Origin: Zygnema cylindricum | Lineage: Eukaryota > Streptophyta > Zygnematophyceae > Zygnematales > Zygnemataceae | Direction: 5' to 3' | DNA length: 35,000 nt | Assembly (NCBI GenBank): GCA_037447655.1 | Contig: JBBHKE010000745.1 | Span: forward strand, 1 to 35,000 | In this document: positions 12,939 through 21,148 of the stretch, piece after piece | Numbering within the stretch: the stretch's first letter is position 1 | Layout of the letters: the number at the start of each line of letters is the position of its first letter | Made by a program: the position numbers and the translations under genes | Notes under the pieces: generated by a model | What the model saw: only the letters and a program-made list of their open reading frames with translations | Told to the model about the DNA's origin: nothing | Databases searched by the model: none

Positions 12939-15900
12939 TTTAAGAAATTAACTAATAAAGTGTGAAACTATAGACTATGTTGGTTTGAAAGTTGAAATGA
13001 AATAAAAATTTCTAATTTTGGTTCTTTTTTATTGTCCTTTGTTTCTTCCTTTGTGTTCTTTTTTGGCCCATTTTTGAGCCTTTTTTTTTTAAGATGTGTC
13101 TTGATTTTAATTAAAACACTTGGGGCATAATTATAAAAATAAAACATAACAAATTTCAAATGTATTTCCAAGAAAAAAAAGAAACAAGATACAAGATTGT
13201 ACATGAACAAATTTCAAATTTCGTTTCGAAATTTAATTTTGACTATAAAAAACATCCAAAATGCCCCATCTGAATTTAATTTCAAAAAATAAGAATTCCA
13301 TATTTTCTGTCCAATTTCGATTAATAAAAAGACGCCTCATTTCCCCTCGATCTTTGATTTCCAGAAATAAAATTTCATGTTTATCATTCACCTTTTATTT
13401 CAAATAAAAAAATTCATGTCTCCCATCCAAAATTGGTTACAAAAAAGAAAATAAATTGATTTAAAATAATCTCCAACATTGATTAAAAAACAACTATCTT
13501 GGTTTTTTTTCCACCTCTGATTTCAAAAGAAAAAAATCATTTTTCCTCTCCAACTTTGGTTAATAAAAAAAAACCCTCTCATTTACCCTCCACCTTCGAT
13601 TCCAAAGTTAAAAAATTGATGTTTCCCGTAAATAAAAATAAAACAATCCTCACTTCTCGTAAATTTTTAATTTCCCAAAAAAAAAAAAAAAAAAATCCCG
13701 CCCAACCTTTTAGTGGTTGCCCACTGATAAAAAGGGCCGTATCTCCGTCCCTTTTCCGCCATAGAACATTTTTCTGTGAAAGAAGGTAGCAATAATTTTC
13801 AAGTGTATCAAAACTCCACAAAAAACATCCATTTGTAATCGAACATTCTTTGCAACAATCCCCGACAACCGATTCATAGGAATAAGAGAAAGATTGGTCT
13901 TCCCCCAAATAATCGCGATAAGAAACTCCATTTTCCACATTACTACATATTCCTGGGTTGGGAGAGTCGTAAAAAACTGGACAAGGAAAAATGCGAGAAA
14001 AGACACTTAATAACAATACTTTTCATTCAAAATTGATAATTGTTATCACTTTCATTCGACTTGAAAATGGAATTCCTCTATTAAGTAGACAAATGACCAA
14101 ATAAGAAATTCACGATAATTCGTAGGTAATAGTAACCATTATTTATGCGAAGTGCCTTTGTTATATCTTATGTTTACGAAACAGGAAAGTTGAATGGATT
14201 TTTTGTTCATAAAACTAAAGTAAAAGCTTCTGAGAATAAAAAACATAACAATGCACGCATTCGACCAGATTATAATCAACCGTTGAGGAAATCTACAAAA
14301 AATAGTAATCTCTTGAAGAATTTTCGGTTTACAAATAATTCAGTAAAATTGCATCTACAAAAATGGAACATTATTGACATCAGTACGATTGTAAATTCTT
14401 CAAAACATGCCAAGTGACATTAATGAGTAGAGTTAAGTAATTATCAGGTTCCATTTAAGTCATCCCACTTGTTATTCGAAACTTTCGATTGTCTAAATAT
14501 TTGACATTCTTATTCAGCAAACCAAAAATGTATTCGCGTGTACAAAATAATTCTGCGGCAAAATTCCCAAAATTTCAGTTTTATCTCGAACACAAGCCTG
14601 TGTCATTTGTCACGTCTATTGAAACTGCGGATGTTAATTTTAACAGAAAAAAAAAGAAATGATCCCAACAAAAAAAATCCGGTTATTCAACATTTGATTC
14701 GGATAATCCCATTTTTTTTCAATATTTTGCCAAATGCCGTGACTATTTGGTTCAATTCAGAGCATATAAACCCAGCTTTCATATCATCCAACTTTATTCC
14801 ATTTGGTATTATTGAAATGCTTTGTTTGAAAACCCAAAAAAAAACTCAATATAAAAACACAACTGAATATTGAGTTTTAATATTTCAATAGGAAGTTTAA
14901 TGTTTTATCCAACCTTTTAGCGGTTGACCGCTGACATATAATGCTGTATCGCCGTCTTTTGTGCGCCATTGAGGATTCTTTTGTGAAAAAAGGTAGCAAT
15001 AATTTTGAAGTGTATCGAAACTCCACAAAATACATCCATTTGTTTGGGAACATGTCTTGCAACAATTTGGTACAGACGACCCATAGGAGTAAGAAAAAGA
15101 TTGGTCGTCTCCCAAATAATATAGATAAGAGACTCCATTCTCCGTATTATTGCAAATCCTTGGATCTGGAGAGTCATAATAGACTGGACGACATGAAGAG
15201 AATACAAAAGAAAAAAAAACATATATATAATGTTTGAGTTCCAATTCTTCGATTCCAAATTGTACTTAAATGAGAACATAAAAAGTATACATTTTTTTCG
15301 CCCGATTTGATTCACGGTATATTGCACATATTTATTACACCATTAATACAAAAAAGGTACATGATTTGTACATTTTTCTGTGCAAATATAACCATAGCAA
15401 TCACAAAAATAATACAATTATACATTTTTGTATATGTTTCATTCAAGTCACTGCAATTGCTCACAATAGTAATAGTTTAGTTTTTCGTTTTGTTATTTCG
15501 CGTTTTACAAAATCGTCGTTCGTGTACGGATACCTTTACTATTATCCGAACACATTGTAGTTCTTGTAGGTCTTCTGTGTACTTTGTGTACGTTAGCCAA
15601 TTCCTTTCATTATTGATTCTGTAAATGGAATTTATTTTTTTTGTTCCCAATTTTGCCGTCTATGGACTTTGTCATTGGCCATCACTAGTTACACCTTTTT
15701 TACTTTCTGGCTTCGCTCCTCTCGTGGACGTAGTGTCACCAGTTCACTCTTAACTTACAGCTAGACTTAGTAGTTCTTCAACTGGTCATTTTTGTACATT
15801 CAATTTACCGAATATATTGAGAATATATTGAGAAGATATCTTCTCTCATTTGCTTCACTTTTTGTATTCGTCTTGTTGACTTTTTTTTAATTCTTTGTTC

Positions 15901-18900
15901 TTTGCCATAGATATCCTCTCTCTAATCTTCAATATTTTTCTCCAATATCTTTCTTTTGCCCACCATGCCATTTCCTTCAATATTCAAGTATTCTCAATTT
16001 TTCTAACAGAATTAGTATAATCCATTTTTAACCAAAAAATTTAGCGGTGACTACGGACATAAAACGTCGTATCAATGAATTTTGACAATAAAGTTAAATT
16101 AATTATTGAGTTTCGCAAAAATTCGATCCAAGATTGTTACAAGCAAATTTTAAAAAATTTCTTCCAAGCTCGATTTTAAATACAAAAACTCTCATTTTTT
16201 CCCTCATGCCGTTATTTTCAAATGAGAAAACAAAAATTAAAAAATCTGCTTTGTGTTCACTCCTACCTCGATAAATTAAAGAAAATAAAATCTATGGTTT
16301 TATCCAACCTTTTAGCGGTTGACCGCTGACATATAATGCTGTATCGCCGTCTTTTGTGCGCCATTGAGGATTCTTTTGTGAAAAAAGGTAGCAATAATTT
16401 TGAAGTGTATCGAAACTCCACAAAATACATCCATTTGTTTGGGAACATGTCTTTGCAACAATTTGGTACAGACGACCCATAGGAGTAAGAAAAGGATTGG
16501 TCTTCTCCCAAATAATATTGATAAGTGACTCCATTCTCCGTATTATTGCAAATTCTTGGATCCGGAGAGTCATAGTAGACTGGAAGACATGAAGAGAATA
16601 TAAAAAATATAAATATATACATTTTTGAGTTGTAACTCTTCTATTCCAAATTGTACTAAGATGGGCACATATAAAGCATGCATTTTTCCCAATTTGTGAT
16701 ACTTGCGTTTTGTCTTTTCCTTCCAAAGTCCCATTGACTCTGTCATTTTAATTTTTTTCTTTGTGAGTTCGAAAAATTAGAGTCACTAAAACATATGCGA
16801 TTGCACATTTTCGTTCAATTAGTACAATTCCCCACAAACGTGTTACTGTAGCAACCACATGAAAACATAGATAGTTTATACATATTTGAACATATTTACA
16901 CAATTGTTGTACATATTTCTGTACAAATACTTCAAATTACTCAAAATAACCCGAATCGATTTTAAAAAAGCAACTGTCATGACACTAAGAACTTCCAATT
17001 TTCTAACCAGAGATTTAACGATGACAACCGATAAAAAGTTCTTATTAGTTTCCAAAGTTCAACCAAAATCTAATGCAAGATTGGTTAAAAAAATTACAGC
17101 ACTGATTTCCCAAATAGAATAACTTTCATGATTTCCCATCCAACCTTGATCTTAAATATGATTTTTATATTTTTTTTCACTTCAACCTTCATTTCAAAGA
17201 AAAATATCCATTTTCCTTATCATCTTTTAGCGTAGAACCTTCTCTTTATTAGCGATTATTTTTTAAACGGTTCAAAATCAGCCACAGCATTCAAAAATAA
17301 ATTACAATAAATAACACTAATGTAAACGCCATTCCAGTAATTTCTTTACTCTAATAACGATGCACGGTCTATTGTGCATAAATACAAAAAAATATATGAT
17401 TTGTACATATTTTTGTGAAAAATATTGTGGTTCTTCATAAGATTGTAACTTTGGATTTCTAAAAAAAACAATGATTTATACACGTTTGTTTATATTTCAG
17501 TACAGACTACAATTGCTCACAATAGTTTGAGTACCGCAGAAGTAATTTTCTTATTATCAAGAATTCTCAATCTTCTGACAATGAAGTTAAAAACGTTGAA
17601 TTAATTGTTAAGTTTAACAAAAATTCGATCCAAGATTGTTTACTAGTAAATTTTATTTTTTTCTTCCAAGCTCGATAGAAAATACAAAAGCTGTCATGTT
17701 TTCCATCCAACCTTCATTGTCAAATAAGAAAAACAATGTTTTAAAAAGTGTGTGTTTTCTTCACTCCTACTTTGATAAATAAATATAAAATCTATGTTTT
17801 TTTCAAACCTTTTAGTGGTTGACCGCTGACATATAATGCTGTATCCTCGTCTTTTGTGCGCCATTGAGGATTCTTTTGTGACAAAAGGTAGCAATACTCG
17901 TTAAGCGTATCAAAGCTCCATAAAATACATCCATTTGTTTGCGAACATGTCTTGCAACAATTTGGTACAGACGACCCATAGGAGTAAGAAAAGGATTGGT
18001 CTTCTCCCAAATAATATCGATAAGAGACTCCATTTTCCACATTACTGCAAATTTTAGGATCCGGAGAGTCGTAAAATACTGTAAACACAAATAGCAACAA
18101 TATTTGGCAAGATCAACCGTTAATCAACGAGTTTTTTGTTTTTATTTTTTTATGTCTTTTTTATGGCTTTCCAAATAAAAAAATGCATTTCTTCAAATAA
18201 ATTTGTATTTCTTCTCAAAAGAATTTGGATGGGAGTAGAGCTCACCTCCACTGATTGAACTAAAATTTCAACATGGGGTTATACAATAATTATTTCTTAT
18301 TTTGGGAACATTCGTTTCTTTTTTTAATTTAGAATTAACAAAAAACCTTCTTTTCACATAAATGCTCTACAAACACACAGAAATACCCAAAACGTCAGAT
18401 TTATAGTTTTTACAAGGTATTTTTGTGGAATGTTTTTTCTTTTTCTTTTTCTTTTTCTTTTTTTTTTTAGGTATTGCTAATGATAATACTTTATAATAAA
18501 AACTTAAACCAATAATAGTTTTAATGGGTAAAATCGTGATTTTTCACATTTGACAAGTGCCAAAAGAAAATGATGACCTCAAGAATATCAAAATTGATAG
18601 ATTGTAAATCATAATATCTCTAAAAGACAATTTTGAACTTACATGATTTACAATAATTTGATCGTAAAAAAGCGATTCTCTTGTCATTATTATCTTTCTA
18701 AAATCATCGTTTACAAAAAAAACCTCAAATTTACTGCCACACAGCTTTAAAACTTTATGTAATGTGTTTTTTGGTGGAAGAAATATATATATATATATAT
18801 ATCTATATCATCTCAAATGTTCCACTATAGATTGCAGGATTCCCCCACTGTTAGAAAATATAAAGGAATCAACTAAGTCCGCTTGAGAGTAACAAACGTT

Positions 18901-21102
18901 TATTTTCTTTCGGAAACAAATGTTTTTTTCTGATTGAAGTTAACAAGTTCAACAAAAAAAAAAAACATAACCGAGTTGTCTCTTTTCTAATAACTTAGCT
19001 CTCAGTGGACAGAATATATTGTCCGTTTACATGCCAATATCGTGTTATAAAAACTGCAAGATTAAAAAAAAAAAAGTTGAAAAACAAACCTTTTACGGGC
19101 TGACCGCTAATAAAGAATACGGAATCGCCATTGTTTATACGCCATAAGGGATTTTTTTGTGACATGAAATAGCAATAGTTTGAGTCAGCATCAAAACTCC
19201 ATAAAGCACATCCATTCGCTTCAGAACATATTTGACAACAGTCGCCGACGGAAGAAACATAACCGTAGCCGAAATATGTGCTGTCAGAGAGATATGAAAT
19301 ATACGCAACCCCGTATTCAATATTCATACAATTTGCGGTCATAGTGGAGGCGCAATAAACTGTAACAAAAACAAAGAAAGGGAGAGGGAGAGGGAGAGGG
19401 AGGAGAGGGAGACGGAGGAGATCTGAGATGAGACAGATGATGATGATATGATTTGATTTGATATGAGGATGGAACGGCGAGATCAAAATGATCGATGATG
19501 AGATGATGAAAACATGAACGACGGACATCCGTGAGATCATGATGATCAGACGGATAATCGATGCAAATAGATGACATGGTTACGGAGTGATGCGATGATT
19601 GATGATAACGATGCAGATGATGGGAGGGCGATGAGGAGATGAAGGGCGAGGAGGGGGGGAAAGGTAGCTGCCATTTGATGAGCAGTTCATCGGTAAAGCT
19701 GGATATGAGGTGAAATTTTTCATATATGGGTGGCAAAGGATGTCGATTTACATTTTTAATACAAAACTTAATGGTTAAAGAAAAGTTCAACTTTCAATCT
19801 AACAATGTCCACCAATTATTATCATGAAATTTCAACGTTGCGCAAATGCGGAAACAGGCCCTGGAACAGAAACGAAATGTTTTGAAGTTAAAAAAAAAAA
19901 AATGGATTAGTTAAAATACCATAATACAACGGCAAAAAGCTGCATGTCATTGGTCCTTGACATTGAGCATTGCAGAACAAAGATGATTGGTCAGCAAACA
20001 TTTGGGAATTGCAAAACCGCAAAAGATCGATTGACAAAATCCAACAAAAATATAAATCGTTTTCTAAAATTTTTTAGTGAAGAAAGATTGAAAATCGCAG
20101 AAAAGTAAATTTTTTTTTGTTCATTGAACATTTCTTACCTCAGAAAATTGAATGTAATTGATCTATAAGGATCGAACATTGCACAAAATTGAGTTTGATT
20201 CAGCTAACATTGAGCATTACAGAGGATGGATGTAATTGGTCAATAAAAAACTGGAAATTGGACATTAGACATTGAACATTGGACATTGGAAATTGGACAT
20301 TAGACATTGAACATTGGACATTGAAGATTGGACGTTGGACATTGGACATGGAATTCGACCATACACAGCTGACGTTAGAAATTGGAAATTCACAACTGAT
20401 AAGTGGATAGGTGAATATTAGATATTGAAGAATGAACCTAAGATCTTGGACATTGGACTTTTGACATTAAACAATGTTCATTGGACATAGGGAAATTGAA
20501 AATTGGAGATTCAAAAATGGAACTTTTGAAATTAAAAACTGACTAGTGGTCAGATGGATATTTAAATTTGGACATTGGACACGAAAGATTGGACATTGCA
20601 CATTGGCAATTGGACATTGGCCATTGGACTTTGGACATTGGCCATTGGACGTTGGAAATTAGAAATTAAACATTGAACGTTGAAATTTGAACATTGAACA
20701 TTGGAGATTGGAAAATGAAAAAAGGAAATAAGAAAAAGACCAGTTGTAGGTGAGAGAGAGAGAGAGAGATAAAGACATTCGGACATCGGCCACTGCACCT
20801 TGGACATTGACATTTAATAATTAAGCTCTAATATTCCCCGGAGTGTGGAGACGGGATGTAGATAAATAGTTCCCGTAAATATAGAAACTAATAAATCTCG
20901 AAGGAATCCGAATTAGGGTTTAGAAAATAGAGCAGAAATCTTCTTAGTACGGAGTAATAATTCTCATCGATAAGAAAAAGAGCCTTGAGACTTATTTCAA
21001 AATTGGTGGTCCATTTTTAGTTTTCAAACATGCAAAAAATGTTATGGATGAATCCGTACATGTCCGTACAATTCGAGCATGCAAAAAGGGCCGGCTATCA
21101 AA

Positions 21103-21148
<46 letters not shown>

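Noticed and set aside
19317-19790. Minus-strand His/Ser/Pro-rich frame upstream of PAN A
   Set aside because: It is a translation of GATGAT-type repeat and GA tract, and is in a different frame from PAN A.
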